Origin: CAWGYT01 sp963826795
Lineage (GTDB): Bacteria; Planctomycetota; Planctomycetia; Pirellulales; Pirellulaceae
Direction: 5' to 3'
Assembly (NCBI GenBank): GCA_963826795.1
Contig: CAWGYT010000027.1
Span: 124,001 to 188,000, forward strand
DNA: 64,000 bases
Shown here: positions 21,211-30,094 of the stretch, in pieces
Layout: each line of letters opens with the position of its first letter
How positions within the stretch are numbered: the first letter of the stretch is position 1
Program-made: the position numbers and the translations under genes
Notes under the pieces: model-generated
The model's input: the letters and a program-made list of their open reading frames with translations, nothing else
The model's database searches: none
What the model was told of the DNA's origin: nothing

Positions 21211-21352
21211 TGTAAGGTCCGGCACGGTCCGGTCAAAGAATCCGTGGGGCGCTTCGACAAGTTGGCGCGGCGGAGGGAACGGGCACGGCGGGACGCATAC
21301 TCGCGCTACTCACCGCTCGGAGACTGACCCGACCTACCGGCCCCGTACGTCG

Positions 21353-23215
21353 TCAGTGACCTCGCCAGAAGCTGGGGATCACCAGGACCACGATTGCGAA
21401 GATTTCCACGCGTCCGATCATCATCAACCAGGTGAAAAGGATCTTCGCGGCGGAGCTGAAGTGGCCGTAGTTTTGCGTCGCGCCGACGGTGCCGAGCCCG
21501 GGGCCGATATTATTGAGCGTCGCTGAGACGGCCGTGGCCGTGTCCAACAGCTTGTGCTGCGAATCGTTGCCCCAGGTCAGGTCGGGTTCAATGGTGATGA
21601 TGAACAACCAGCTGAAGACAAAGATCAACAGGATCAGCGAAAAGTACACCAGGATGGACCGCCGCAGCTCGGTGTCCTCGACCGGCTTGCCGGCCAGCTT
21701 CAGTGGACGAACGACCGAAGGGTGAAAGGCGTGTTCGATTTCAAGTTTCAGGATCTTGATGAACAACACGTGGCGGATCACCTTCAATCCCCCGCCGGTG
21801 CTGCCGGCGCAACCCCCGACGAACATCAGCAGGAACAGGACACCGCGTCCGAAACTATTCCAGCCATCGAAGTCGTGCGTGCCGAAACCGGTCGTGGTCA
21901 CGACCGATACGACCTGAAACAGGCCATAGCGTACCGCGTTGGCCAGCTCCTGCCAAAGCGACTCTTCCGGGGAACGACGGAAATCGTCGTAGTGCATTCC
22001 AAACAGGATCACGAGCGCCGTGATGCCGACGATCACCGCGAAATAGCATTGCCACTCGACGTCGTTGAGCAGTTTGCGCGGCTGACCGGTGAGGAAAAAA
22101 TAGAGCAGAATAAAGTTGGTCCCGGCGAGTCCCATGAAGGCAATCACCAGATAGTCAATCAAAGCGCTATCGAAGTGCCCCAGACTGGCGTTGTAGGTAC
22201 TGAACCCCCCCGTGGCCATCGTGCCGAAGGCGTGGCACAACGCGTCGAACCAAGTGAGTCCGGCAAGCTTAAGGAGGACCGTCAGCACGACGTTCAGCGC
22301 GACGTAGACACCGGCGAAGAGCCAGGCCGTGTGTTGCATTCGAGATTGCGAACCATCCTTGCTCGGCCCCGGCATCTCGGCGCGCATCATCGCCTTGCCC
22401 GTCGCGCCTTGCCCGAGCACGACGACGAACAACACGATGATGCCCAGCCCGCCCAAAAAATGCGTCATGCTCCGCCAAAACAGAATGCAGTGCGCCACGA
22501 GCTTCGGATCTTCCAGATCGGAGATCACCGTGGCGCCCGTCGTGCTGAAGCCCGATTGCGACTCGAAAAGCGAATCGACGAACGTCATCTGAACCCACCG
22601 CAGGCGGTAATTCTGGACGCGTTCCAGCGGCCCGGGATCTCCCGGGAACAGCAGGACCGGCTGCCAATCATCGTCATCCGCGAGTTGGTCGAGCAGGGAG
22701 CGGCCGTCCGGAGAAATTTCTTGCAGATCGTCAGGGGTCAGCCCGCGAGCGCCCGATGACACCAGAGCGGAAACGATCGGGTACGTCTCGGGCGGCAACG
22801 GTTCCTTGGCCAGCCATTGGCCCCAGGCGAGCCGATTGAAGGCGAACAACTGCAACGGCTCACCAGGCGCGCCCAGTCGTACGGATGAGCCGCGATAGGT
22901 CTGACTTAAGTAGAAGGGCAATCCACCCAGCAGCGTGGCGCCGACCCAACTCAATCCCACGATTGCCATCGCCTCGCGACGATAAAGCTTGCCGCGCGCC
23001 GTGCGACCATACCAAGCCAACATTAGGCCAGCGGCAGTCGAGATCAGGATGCTGAAGATGAGCGCAAAAAAACCGTCGCGCTCGAACTCCGCACTTGTCG
23101 GCACATCGTTACGATGCCCCAACTGCGGAATCGCCCAGGGCAGGCTGGACACCATCGAGCCACCGATCAGGAGGCAGATCCAGCCCAGATATTTCGCCAG
23201 CAAACGCAAGTTCAT
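21353..23215 (-). CDS. trkH: TrkH-family potassium transporter with large insertion
   Basis: 620 residues against about 480 for typical TrkH. The four pore loops are recognisable: ESQSGFSTTGATV, HAFGTMATGGFSTYN, VSVVTTTGFGTHDF with GGCAGSTGGGLKVIR, and NNIGPGLGTVG. Membrane segments start at residue 8. About 100 polar residues (roughly 108-205), rich in Asp, Pro and Gln, sit between the second membrane pair and the first pore loop and are not part of the core fold. The upstream trkA-like gene on the same strand, 93 bases away, encodes the cytoplasmic regulator, so the pair forms a complete Trk potassium uptake system. Confidence 0.94.
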   Translation of the reverse strand: MNLRLLAKYLGWICLLIGGSMVSSLPWAIPQLGHRNDVPTSAEFERDGFFALIFSILISTAAGLMLAWYGRTARGKLYRREAMAIVGLSWVGATLLGGLPFYLSQTYRGSSVRLGAPGEPLQLFAFNRLAWGQWLAKEPLPPETYPIVSALVSSGARGLTPDDLQEISPDGRSLLDQLADDDDWQPVLLFPGDPGPLERVQNYRLRWVQMTFVDSLFESQSGFSTTGATVISDLEDPKLVAHCILFWRSMTHFLGGLGIIVLFVVVLGQGATGKAMMRAEMPGPSKDGSQSRMQHTAWLFAGVYVALNVVLTVLLKLAGLTWFDALCHAFGTMATGGFSTYNASLGHFDSALIDYLVIAFMGLAGTNFILLYFFLTGQPRKLLNDVEWQCYFAVIVGITALVILFGMHYDDFRRSPEESLWQELANAVRYGLFQVVSVVTTTGFGTHDFDGWNSFGRGVLFLLMFVGGCAGSTGGGLKVIRHVLFIKILKLEIEHAFHPSVVRPLKLAGKPVEDTELRRSILVYFSLILLIFVFSWLFIITIEPDLTWGNDSQHKLLDTATAVSATLNNIGPGLGTVGATQNYGHFSSAAKILFTWLMMIGRVEIFAIVVLVIPSFWRGH

Positions 23216-23308
23216 GGGAGCGTCGTGGGGGGGTTCGCAGGGGGCGGGTCGAGTGGCGTCATCGAAGGGTTTCCAAAGCGAAGCGACCGGGTTGAAACTG
23301 GCAACGGG

Positions 23309-24661
23309 CTATTTTCCCCGGCCTTCGGGTTGGAACAACGCCAGCATCTGGTCGGCGGATTCATCTTCCACGAGCGTCACGACCTGGTCGCCCGGCTGAA
23401 GGCGGTCTTTCGCACCGGGGACCCGGACGAAATCGTGTCGCATCATCGCGACGATCAGGCAGGCCGGTGGAAGCGGCAGGCTGGACAGGTCAAAACGCGT
23501 CGCCGGAACGCCTTCGTTGACGTCCAGTTCGTACACGCAAATCCGACCGCCCGGCAGAAACACGCGTGAAATGACGGGCCCCAAATTCAGAAAACTCAGA
23601 ATCTGCTTCGCCATCACATCGCGGGGACTCACGGCCAGATCGATACCGAGCTTACCGACGACATTCGCGTAATCCGGCCGCTGCACGATCGCCATTAAAC
23701 GCGGCGTGCCCAGTTCCTTGGCCTCGACACATGCCATGATATTGTTTTCGTCGTCCCCCGTGCAGGCCGCGAACACGTCGGCTCGGCCCACCCGCTCTTC
23801 CTCCAGTACCGCGCACCGCGTTGCATCCGCCTGCACCACCGTGATATGGGGAAGGCTGTTGGCCAGAAACTCACACCGCCGATGATCGCTTTCCATGAGC
23901 GTCACGGAGTACTGTCGATAGTTCAGACTGCTCGCCAGATGATATCCCGTTTCGCCCCCCCCGGCGATGAAGATCACCTGCTTGGAGTCCGACTTCCGCT
24001 GAAATCGGTCCTTCACCTTCAGGATGTCCTCTCGTTGGCCAATCAGCGTGATCCGGTCTTCCAGCTGCAACCGGTCCTCGGCACCGGCGATCCAGACTCG
24101 GTCGTCGCGATAAACCGTTCCGATCCGAAGTCCCGACGGCAGGGCCAGATCTTTCAAGGGAACGTCGATGACGGACGTGGCACTGCTGACCGTCATTTCT
24201 TGGACCTGCACCTTGCCGTCGGCCAGGTGTTCGACCGCCAGAGAACCGGGATCGCGGATCCCACGCGCTAACTCGAGCGCCGACAGCTGCTCCAAACTGA
24301 GTAACCGATCGATGCGGAAATGACGCTCGTAATCAAACGTGCTGCGGTCGCGAAAAACGGGGCCAAACACACGAGCGATACTGCGCCGCGCGCCCATCGC
24401 CCTGGCCATGCTGGCGGCGACCAAATTGACTTCGTCGACTCCCGTCACGGCCAGACAAACATCCGCCCCCAACACGTCCGCCTGAAAAAGCACGCTGCAT
24501 TCCGACGCGGATCCCGTCACCGCGCGCACGTCCAACTCTTCATTGATCCGATTGGTGTGCTCGGGATCCACGTCCACCACCGTCACGCTGTGACGATGTT
24601 GGCACAGCAAATCTGCGATCCAGGTGCCAACCGTCCCCGCACCAAGAACCACAATTCTCAT
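23309..24661 (-). CDS. trkA: TrkA, NAD-binding regulator of potassium uptake
   Basis: 450 residues with two RCK units, the normal TrkA layout. The first Rossmann motif is VVLGAGTVGTWIA at residues 4-16 with acidic VVDVDPE at the end of strand 2. The second is IFIAGGGETGYHLASSL near residue 230, followed by LMESDHRRC. Each Rossmann domain is followed by a TrkA_C domain. It binds nucleotide in the cytoplasm and gates the TrkH channel encoded just downstream. No clear ribosome-binding sequence is seen before ATG 24661. Confidence 0.95.
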   Translation of the reverse strand: MRIVVLGAGTVGTWIADLLCQHRHSVTVVDVDPEHTNRINEELDVRAVTGSASECSVLFQADVLGADVCLAVTGVDEVNLVAASMARAMGARRSIARVFGPVFRDRSTFDYERHFRIDRLLSLEQLSALELARGIRDPGSLAVEHLADGKVQVQEMTVSSATSVIDVPLKDLALPSGLRIGTVYRDDRVWIAGAEDRLQLEDRITLIGQREDILKVKDRFQRKSDSKQVIFIAGGGETGYHLASSLNYRQYSVTLMESDHRRCEFLANSLPHITVVQADATRCAVLEEERVGRADVFAACTGDDENNIMACVEAKELGTPRLMAIVQRPDYANVVGKLGIDLAVSPRDVMAKQILSFLNLGPVISRVFLPGGRICVYELDVNEGVPATRFDLSSLPLPPACLIVAMMRHDFVRVPGAKDRLQPGDQVVTLVEDESADQMLALFQPEGRGK

Positions 24662-24777
24662 GGTCAGTCTACGATCAACTTATCGTCTGCCCGCCAAGGC
24701 GAGGTTCGCTGACGTCGATCGCCTTTCGGCTTGAGGTGAGAGAGTTCAGCCAGCTGCAAGGGGTCGCGATCGCCGTT

Positions 24778-24996
24778 TCACAACCAAGCGGTCACCAGGC
24801 TCAGCACGACGAACACGACGAGCATGAAAGCGAGGACCCAAATCCCGAACCGTAAAGCGTGCTCCAAGATCGGTTTGATGAATTCGTGCCGCGTGGCAGC
24901 GTAGACCAAACTGATCACGACGACCAGCGGCAAGCTGTACCACATTCGGTTGAACCACATCGTGGAGAAAACAAGCGGGGCGAGCGATTCGAACAT
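24778..24996 (-). CDS. Small two-helix membrane protein
   Basis: 72 residues starting MFESLAPLVFSTMWFN. Two hydrophobic segments are visible (YSLPLVVVISLVYAA and IWVLAFMLVVFVVLSLV), separated by a short polar loop. No known domain. An alternative start 18 bases upstream (ATG 25014) would add MVQKAA. It follows the DUF6677-like gene by about 30 bases on the same strand and is probably co-transcribed with it. Function unknown. Confidence 0.68.
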   Translation of the reverse strand: MFESLAPLVFSTMWFNRMWYSLPLVVVISLVYAATRHEFIKPILEHALRFGIWVLAFMLVVFVVLSLVTAWL

Positions 24997-25025
24997 GGCA
25001 GCTTTCTGAACCATCTGTTGAAATG

Positions 25026-25589
25026 CTAGGTGGTCGGGTCGGTGTCGGGCGGCGGTTTGTCCTTGGGCTGATCTTCGGGCGAGACGAAAACGGGGCCGGC
25101 ATAGGCATCGTAAATGGCCAAGACGTTGAGCAAACCGGCGATCATCGTGTAGAGCGTTCCGAGCTCGAAGTTGCCCTTCAGCTGGCGATGCCATTCCGCC
25201 AGCTGATCCGCGTCCTGCTCCAGCACCGGTTGTCGCGGCGGGGCCATCAAGCCGTTCCAGAGTGGCTCTTCCGGCCGCGGTCGCATCACGCGCTGTCGCT
25301 GGACGAGGGCGGGCAGCGCCGGCAGGCCGACACCTAGCTGACAGAGGTAGGGGTACCGCATATCCGGGTTGCGGAACGAGGCGTAGACGACCTTTCCGCC
25401 CCCGATCGCCAAGCCAAAAAAATACGTGCCCAGAATGCACACCATGAACAGAATGCCCTTGGCGTACCGACGCTGATACACGTGTCCCGCGCCCGGGATC
25501 AGCCACGCCCAGAATGCCGCCAAGGGAGGGTTCTTCAGCCGAATCTCAACCGGGTAGGCCGGGTCCGGGCAATGCACTGTCTTTTCCAT
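25026..25589 (-). CDS. DUF6677-like membrane protein
   Basis: 187 residues. After a short polar start, a TM2-like segment PPLAAFWAWLIPGAGHVYQRRY is followed by hydrophobic KGILFMVCILGTYFFGLAI. A third hydrophobic segment (LYTMIAGLLNVLAIYDAY) lies near residue 155, and the tail is Pro/Asp/Lys-rich. The pattern matches a membrane family widespread in planctomycetes with no known function. ATG 25589 is the first in-frame start that keeps the TM2-like region complete. The downstream small membrane protein is probably in the same transcript. Confidence 0.78.
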   Translation of the reverse strand: MEKTVHCPDPAYPVEIRLKNPPLAAFWAWLIPGAGHVYQRRYAKGILFMVCILGTYFFGLAIGGGKVVYASFRNPDMRYPYLCQLGVGLPALPALVQRQRVMRPRPEEPLWNGLMAPPRQPVLEQDADQLAEWHRQLKGNFELGTLYTMIAGLLNVLAIYDAYAGPVFVSPEDQPKDKPPPDTDPTT

Positions 25590-25750
25590 CGGCCCACTGT
25601 CATGAGGTAAGGTCGGGACTGACTCAGCCCTGATTGTACCGATCGACCGCAGTGAAACCAGGGCGCAGCGAAGCCCGGGCAGTGTGGGGGCCCGACCCCG
25701 CGGCGTCAGAACCCGCCCGCCGAAATCAGGTGGGATTGCGTCAAGCCCTG

Positions 25751-26566
25751 CTAGGCGGCATCGCGAACCCCGTCGTTGGTGAGGCTTCGATGGACGGATT
25801 CGATCACGCTGGAACTGATTTGCTGCAACTCCTCCGCGGCGCCCGCCAGGAGACTCAGCTCTGCCAGCTGCCGAATCCGCCGCGGCAAGCCGCGACTGAG
25901 CGAATGCAGGTGCTCGAGCGCATCCTCTTCGAAGCAATCGGGTTGGCCGCCCGCCTGCTCCATCGAATGGCGGATGTAGCCGGCCGTTTCCGCAGCTTCC
26001 CAAGGCTCAAGATCGATTCGCAATTCACACAGTTCTTCCAGCTTGGAGCTGAACGATCCTGCCCGCGGTCGCTGAGCGGCAAGGACCACGGTCAACCGCG
26101 CCTCGGGATGCTGGTCAATCAGGCACAATCGATTGATGGCCGACTGCACCTCGCGGTCCGCCTCGTCAAAATCGTCCAGCAGGATCACGGTCGAGAGCCG
26201 TTGATACCGATTTGCGATCAGGCGGTCCGAAATACCTCGCCAGCATTCCAACGCCGACGCGTCGGGTGCCAAGTGATGCCCCAGGCCGCTGGCCATCTTC
26301 CAGACAAACTCCTGACCGCTCAGTCCCACCACATTCAATTTCACTACATGACAGCCGCGGCGGCGCAACTGGCGCGTCGCCACTTCCAACAGGAGACTCT
26401 TGCCGGTCCCTGATGAGCCCATGAGGTAGCCGAGACGGCGGCCATTGTCGATCAAGAAATCGAGCCGTGCCAAAGCCTCTTCGTGCGGCGGGCTCGGGTA
26501 ATAGTCAGCCGGATCCAGTTGGCTGGCAAACGGCGAGTGGTTCAGGCCCCAATAGTCGTTATGCAT
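25751..26566 (-). CDS. ExeA/GspA-like AAA ATPase
   Basis: 271 residues. The start MHNDYWGLNHSPFASQLDP is typical of ExeA-type ATPases (WGL...PF), followed by Walker A GSSGTGKS near residue 50 and Walker B VILLDDFDEAD near 125. Sensor-like VLAAQRP and a C-terminal helical part (GLPRRIRQLAEL) complete the AAA_22 fold. GGAGAA lies six bases before ATG 26566. Members assist pilus or type II secretion assembly or related transactions; no secretin or peptidoglycan-binding domain is attached here, so its partner is unknown. Confidence 0.85.
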   Translation of the reverse strand: MHNDYWGLNHSPFASQLDPADYYPSPPHEEALARLDFLIDNGRRLGYLMGSSGTGKSLLLEVATRQLRRRGCHVVKLNVVGLSGQEFVWKMASGLGHHLAPDASALECWRGISDRLIANRYQRLSTVILLDDFDEADREVQSAINRLCLIDQHPEARLTVVLAAQRPRAGSFSSKLEELCELRIDLEPWEAAETAGYIRHSMEQAGGQPDCFEEDALEHLHSLSRGLPRRIRQLAELSLLAGAAEELQQISSSVIESVHRSLTNDGVRDAA

Positions 26567-26659
26567 CGCGAGTTCTCCGAAGCGGGTCGGCAATTGCGGC
26601 GGGAGTTTAGAACGCCACGCCTTGCGGGTCAAGCGAAGTTTTGGCAGCCTGCGTTCAGC

Positions 26660-26720
26660 GTTGGGTGCTTCGCACTTTGGGGACCTGACCCCTTTCCCCA
26701 CCTGACCCCTTTCCCAACCC
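26660..26720. repeat. Partial copy of palindrome B
   Basis: GTTGGGTGCTTCGCAC followed by TTTGGGGACCTGACCCC matches the right half of the 6451-6535 element. ACCTGACCCCTTTCCC is then repeated once. It lies in the divergent spacer between the ExeA-like gene and rsmE, close to both starts. Confidence 0.75.
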
Positions 26721-26757
26721 GATCCATCCATCCAATTGCGCCGGAGTGTTCCCCGCG

Positions 26758-27504
26758 ATGTCGCGACGTTTTTTTTCCGATTCGGCCATTCTCAGCCTCC
26801 AGGTCGAGCTGGACGGCCCCGAGGCACATCATCTGATTCATGTCCTGCGAGCTCGGCCGCAAGACCAGGTGGTGCTGTTCGACGGGAGCGGCCGCGAGTT
26901 CGATGCGGAGATCGTCGACGTGGGTCGAAAGCAGGTGAAATTCCGTATCCTGCAGCGCCGGGAGGTTGATCGTGAGCTTCCGTTCACGCTGCGGCTGGCC
27001 GTCGCCCTGCCGCGCGGCGACCGGCAAGAATGGCTGGTTCAAAAGGCCGTCGAAATGGGTGTCACTGAGTTGCTTCCGTGGCAAACGGAGCGAAGCGTGG
27101 CCCGGCCCCAGACTCGCTCGCTCGAGCGACTGCGACGGACCGTCATCGAAGCCAGCAAGCAGTGCGGCCGCAATCGATTGATGGAGATTCTGGAACCCGT
27201 CGAATTCGGGGCATATGTCGAGCGTGAATCGGGTGAACAGATATCCCTGCTGGCCCATCCCGTTCGGGACGCCGTCCCACTCCGCTCGATGCTGCATCGA
27301 CCGTGGGCCGGCACCGGTTCGGAGATCCGCGTCGGGATCGGCCCCGAAGGCGGCTTTTCTGACGCCGAAGCGGCACATGCCGCCGCCGCGGGTTGGCAAC
27401 TCGTCCAGCTTGGACCGCGAATCCTTCGAACCGAAACGGCCGCTCTGGCCCTCGCGGCGCAAATCGTCCTGCTAAGGGAGTGGGCCGCGGTGCCGCGCGC
27501 ATGA
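26758..27504 (+). CDS. rsmE: RsmE, 16S rRNA m3U1498 methyltransferase
   Basis: 248 residues. The N-terminal PUA-like part has the family phrase HHLIHVLRARPQDQVVLFDG. The C-terminal SPOUT domain has QKAVEMGVTELLPWQTERS, EASKQCGRNRLMEI, GIGPEGGFSDAE and LGPRILRTETAALA, which form the knotted SAM site. It methylates U1498 of 16S rRNA in the assembled 30S subunit. ATG 26758 is chosen over GTG 26746 because it gives the family start MSRRFF, with GGAG about 11 bases upstream. Converges with the secreted-protein gene at 27539. Confidence 0.96.
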   Translation: MSRRFFSDSAILSLQVELDGPEAHHLIHVLRARPQDQVVLFDGSGREFDAEIVDVGRKQVKFRILQRREVDRELPFTLRLAVALPRGDRQEWLVQKAVEMGVTELLPWQTERSVARPQTRSLERLRRTVIEASKQCGRNRLMEILEPVEFGAYVERESGEQISLLAHPVRDAVPLRSMLHRPWAGTGSEIRVGIGPEGGFSDAEAAHAAAAGWQLVQLGPRILRTETAALALAAQIVLLREWAAVPRA

Positions 27505-27538
27505 GCGCCCTGCGCGCATGAGCGCCGCGACGGCCAAG

Positions 27539-28150
27539 TCATTTGGCGGCCGGGGTCGGTGCGGTCTCGTCGGCCGCCGACTTTTCCCCCGCCGTGGGCG
27601 TTGCCGGCGGCACGATCTTGCCGAACAGATGGCCGCCGACCTCCCCGTGCTGCCAGGTTCCCGCGTATCGCTCGCCCGCAATGACGACTCGGGCGTCGAA
27701 GGTGCCCAGCCCGGGAACCGTCAGCTGATCCACCACAATCATCGGTGTCTCGCCGGCCCACGCCACGTTGATCGGCAGCGGAACGGTGACGTCATGGTCG
27801 CCGTACCTGATCCGCGTCTTGAAAAGCCAAAGGTCGCCCAAAGGCATCTTCGTCACACTCTCCAGCTCATACCGTTCTTGCTTCAGGTCACCCCGCTGTC
27901 CGTCGACAGTAAAGTTCCCTTCCATCACTGCCCCGCTCAGTTGCTGCGCGAATCGTGCAAATCTCGCTTGGGTCTCGGTCTCCGCCGGTGCGGCATCGGC
28001 AGGTTTTGACTCCTGACCGCGAACCGGGGTCAGCGTCCCCGACAGCGTGCCGAATCCCGGGCCCAGCGCGATCGCGAGGAAGAGCATCCGAGCCGTTCGG
28101 CCGGCGAGATAGGCACGTTTGTGGGACGAACCAAGTTGGCAAACACACAT
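27539..28150 (-). CDS. Hypothetical secreted protein
   Basis: 203 residues with a basic N-terminus, hydrophobic ARMLFLAIALGPGFGTLSG and a likely cleavage site near RGQES. The mature part has regular beta-strand-like sequence (NFTVDGQRGDLKQERYELES, WLFKTRIRYGDHDVTVPLPI, TWQHGEVGGHLFGKI) and a Pro/Ala-rich end. No known domain recognised. AGGAG lies eight bases before ATG 28150, deciding the start. It follows the sugar-isomerase-like gene by 15 bases and is probably the last gene of that run. Confidence 0.77.
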   Translation of the reverse strand: MCVCQLGSSHKRAYLAGRTARMLFLAIALGPGFGTLSGTLTPVRGQESKPADAAPAETETQARFARFAQQLSGAVMEGNFTVDGQRGDLKQERYELESVTKMPLGDLWLFKTRIRYGDHDVTVPLPINVAWAGETPMIVVDQLTVPGLGTFDARVVIAGERYAGTWQHGEVGGHLFGKIVPPATPTAGEKSAADETAPTPAAK

Positions 28151-28165
28151 CAGGTCAGCTCCTGT

Positions 28166-28945
28166 TCACAGATTCTGCAAGTACTCGACGGCCTGCGAAA
28201 CTTCCTCGAGCGGATCTCGGGCATGCTCACGTTCGACGGTCACGTACCCGCGATAACTGAACTCCTCGAGATGGCCCAGTAAAGCGGGGAAGTCGGCTGA
28301 GCCGCGGCCCAGCGGCACTTCGAGACCCCGCCCGCGCGCGAGGTCTCGCACGCCGTCCTTCGCATGCACATGGGCGATGTGGGGCCCCAGCGCGGCGACC
28401 GCCTCAAGCGGCGAGAAACCGTTCACAATCAAATTGCCGGGATTCAAGTCGACCAGGACGTGACCCGCGGGCAAGGCGTCGATCAAACGCGCCATCTCCG
28501 GGCCACTCTCCGTCCCCGTCTCCATCGCCAGCCACGCGCCTTCTCGCTGGCTGCAGCGACCCAGATCAATCAGCGAATCGCAAAGCCGCTGCCACGCCGG
28601 GTCGTCGGACGAATCGGACGGAATACGGCCAACTTGATTGATCACGAGCGGACATCCAAGGGAATAAGCGAATTTTATGGCTTCCTTGGTGGCGTCGATT
28701 CGACGCTGCAAGTCGGCCTCCACGTCATACCCGCGCCGAGTCCGAAAGCTGACCGCACAAACCTTCAGGTTGCAGTCATCCAGCAATTTGCGAATCTGGC
28801 GCAAGCCGGTCTGACTCATTGCTTGCGGTCGAAGCTCACCACGGGCGTCCAACTCGACCGCCTTGACTCCCATCGCCGCAACCCGAGGTAACGCCTGCTT
28901 GACCGGCATGCGGAGACTGGCAATTTGAACGCCGATCGACACCAT
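28166..28945 (-). CDS. Sugar phosphate isomerase/epimerase-like TIM barrel
   Basis: 259 residues of the AP endonuclease 2 / xylose isomerase-like superfamily. Visible metal-site elements include VELDARGE, WLAMETGTESGP (Glu), HVLVDLNPGNL (Asp), IAHVHAKDG (His and Asp) and YVTVERE (Glu). It is cytoplasmic; substrate unknown. ATG 28945 (MVSIGVQIASLRMP) is preferred, with GTG 28957 as an alternative. Lies between the Nif3-like gene and the secreted-protein gene with gaps of about 44 and 15 bases. Confidence 0.88.
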   Translation of the reverse strand: MVSIGVQIASLRMPVKQALPRVAAMGVKAVELDARGELRPQAMSQTGLRQIRKLLDDCNLKVCAVSFRTRRGYDVEADLQRRIDATKEAIKFAYSLGCPLVINQVGRIPSDSSDDPAWQRLCDSLIDLGRCSQREGAWLAMETGTESGPEMARLIDALPAGHVLVDLNPGNLIVNGFSPLEAVAALGPHIAHVHAKDGVRDLARGRGLEVPLGRGSADFPALLGHLEEFSYRGYVTVEREHARDPLEEVSQAVEYLQNL

Positions 28946-28989
28946 GAAATATCCCACTCAAACGATTGGATTTGGCTTTGTCACCAAGC

Positions 28990-29778
28990 CTAGGACCACT
29001 TTACCGGATCCTGCTCCTTTTCGCTCGCCCAGATCTCGAGTTGAGGAAAGGCAAGCCCCATTTGGGCCGCCAGCCATTCCAGAGCAAACCGTTCACTCGC
29101 GAAATGGCCCGGCAGGACTAGTGCGACATCCAGGGCCTCGGCCTCGAGGCACGTGTGAAAATTTGTTTCGCCCGTCAGCAACACGTCGCAGCCCGCGGCA
29201 TGGGCCGGCTGCAAGAACATCCCCGCACTTCCGCAGGCCACGGCAAGCTGGGTAATCTGCCGCTCGAGATGGCCGACATACTGGACATGGTCCACCTTCA
29301 GTCGGGACTTCACGGCCGCCAGCAGCTCGCCCAGACGCCAGCCGTCCGGAAAACGCCCCATTCGTCCGCTGCCCAATTGGTCAGGATCCGCGACGATCGG
29401 CTGCAAGGGCGCCACCTCGGCCAACTGGAGAGCCTCGGCCAGCTGTTGATTGATACCCGCCCGCGCGGAATCCCAGGCCGTATGGGGGCTGTAGATCGAA
29501 ATGCCCGCACCGATCAGTTGCCAGAGCAATCGTCCGACGGTTTCGTCCGTCGTCAGCCGCTTCAGTGGACGAAACGGCAACGGGTGGTGGGCAACGATCA
29601 AGTCAGCCTGCCGATCCACGGCCTCTCGAGCGGACCGGGGCGTGATCGTGAGGCACGTCATGACGCGGTGGACCCCCCGGGAGGCATCCCCCACGAGCAA
29701 TCCGACGTTGTCCCAGTCCTCGGCTAGACGCAGCGGAGCAAGCGATTCCAGCCACGCCGCGACCTCTCGGATCTCCAT
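28990..29778 (-). CDS. Nif3-like dinuclear metal-centre protein
   Basis: 262 residues of the Nif3/YbgI family. Metal-binding elements: LRLAEDWDNVGLLVGD near the start, VAHHPLPFRP (His pair), SPHTAWDSARAGIN, and late VLLTGETNFHTCLEA with LPGHFASERF. The family binds two metal ions and has been linked to GTP cyclohydrolase-like activity, but its cellular role is unsettled. AAGGAG five bases before ATG 29778 sets the start. First gene of a three-gene minus-strand run. Confidence 0.92.
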   Translation of the reverse strand: MEIREVAAWLESLAPLRLAEDWDNVGLLVGDASRGVHRVMTCLTITPRSAREAVDRQADLIVAHHPLPFRPLKRLTTDETVGRLLWQLIGAGISIYSPHTAWDSARAGINQQLAEALQLAEVAPLQPIVADPDQLGSGRMGRFPDGWRLGELLAAVKSRLKVDHVQYVGHLERQITQLAVACGSAGMFLQPAHAAGCDVLLTGETNFHTCLEAEALDVALVLPGHFASERFALEWLAAQMGLAFPQLEIWASEKEQDPVKWS

Positions 29779-30094
29779 CACTTCTCCTTGATGCTGCCTA
29801 ACGAGCGGACAGGCAAAGGCAATCTTGAACTGGCGTAAACTTCGCGATCTATCAATTTAGCCGCTGGCCCACGACGCGAGAACGGTTGGCAGCACGGAAA
29901 GAAATCGCAGCCGAGCCGCCCCCGTCTTCCTCCTTGCCGACCACACGTCCGAGACGTCGCTCGGACCTCCGGACGCAACCGCCTGGCGATCTAGCTCCAC
30001 AAGGGGCCGTAATTGCGGATTCGAGTCGAGCGCCTAGAATAGGCTGCTCTGTCGACGGAACTGCTCGAGCCTGACCGAAGGGGTGACCTGCCAA
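29779..30094. other. Divergent intergenic spacer
   Basis: About 315 bases between the divergent Nif3-like and glycosyltransferase genes. It should hold both promoters, but I cannot assign boxes with confidence. No ORF in it has coding character. Confidence 0.4.
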
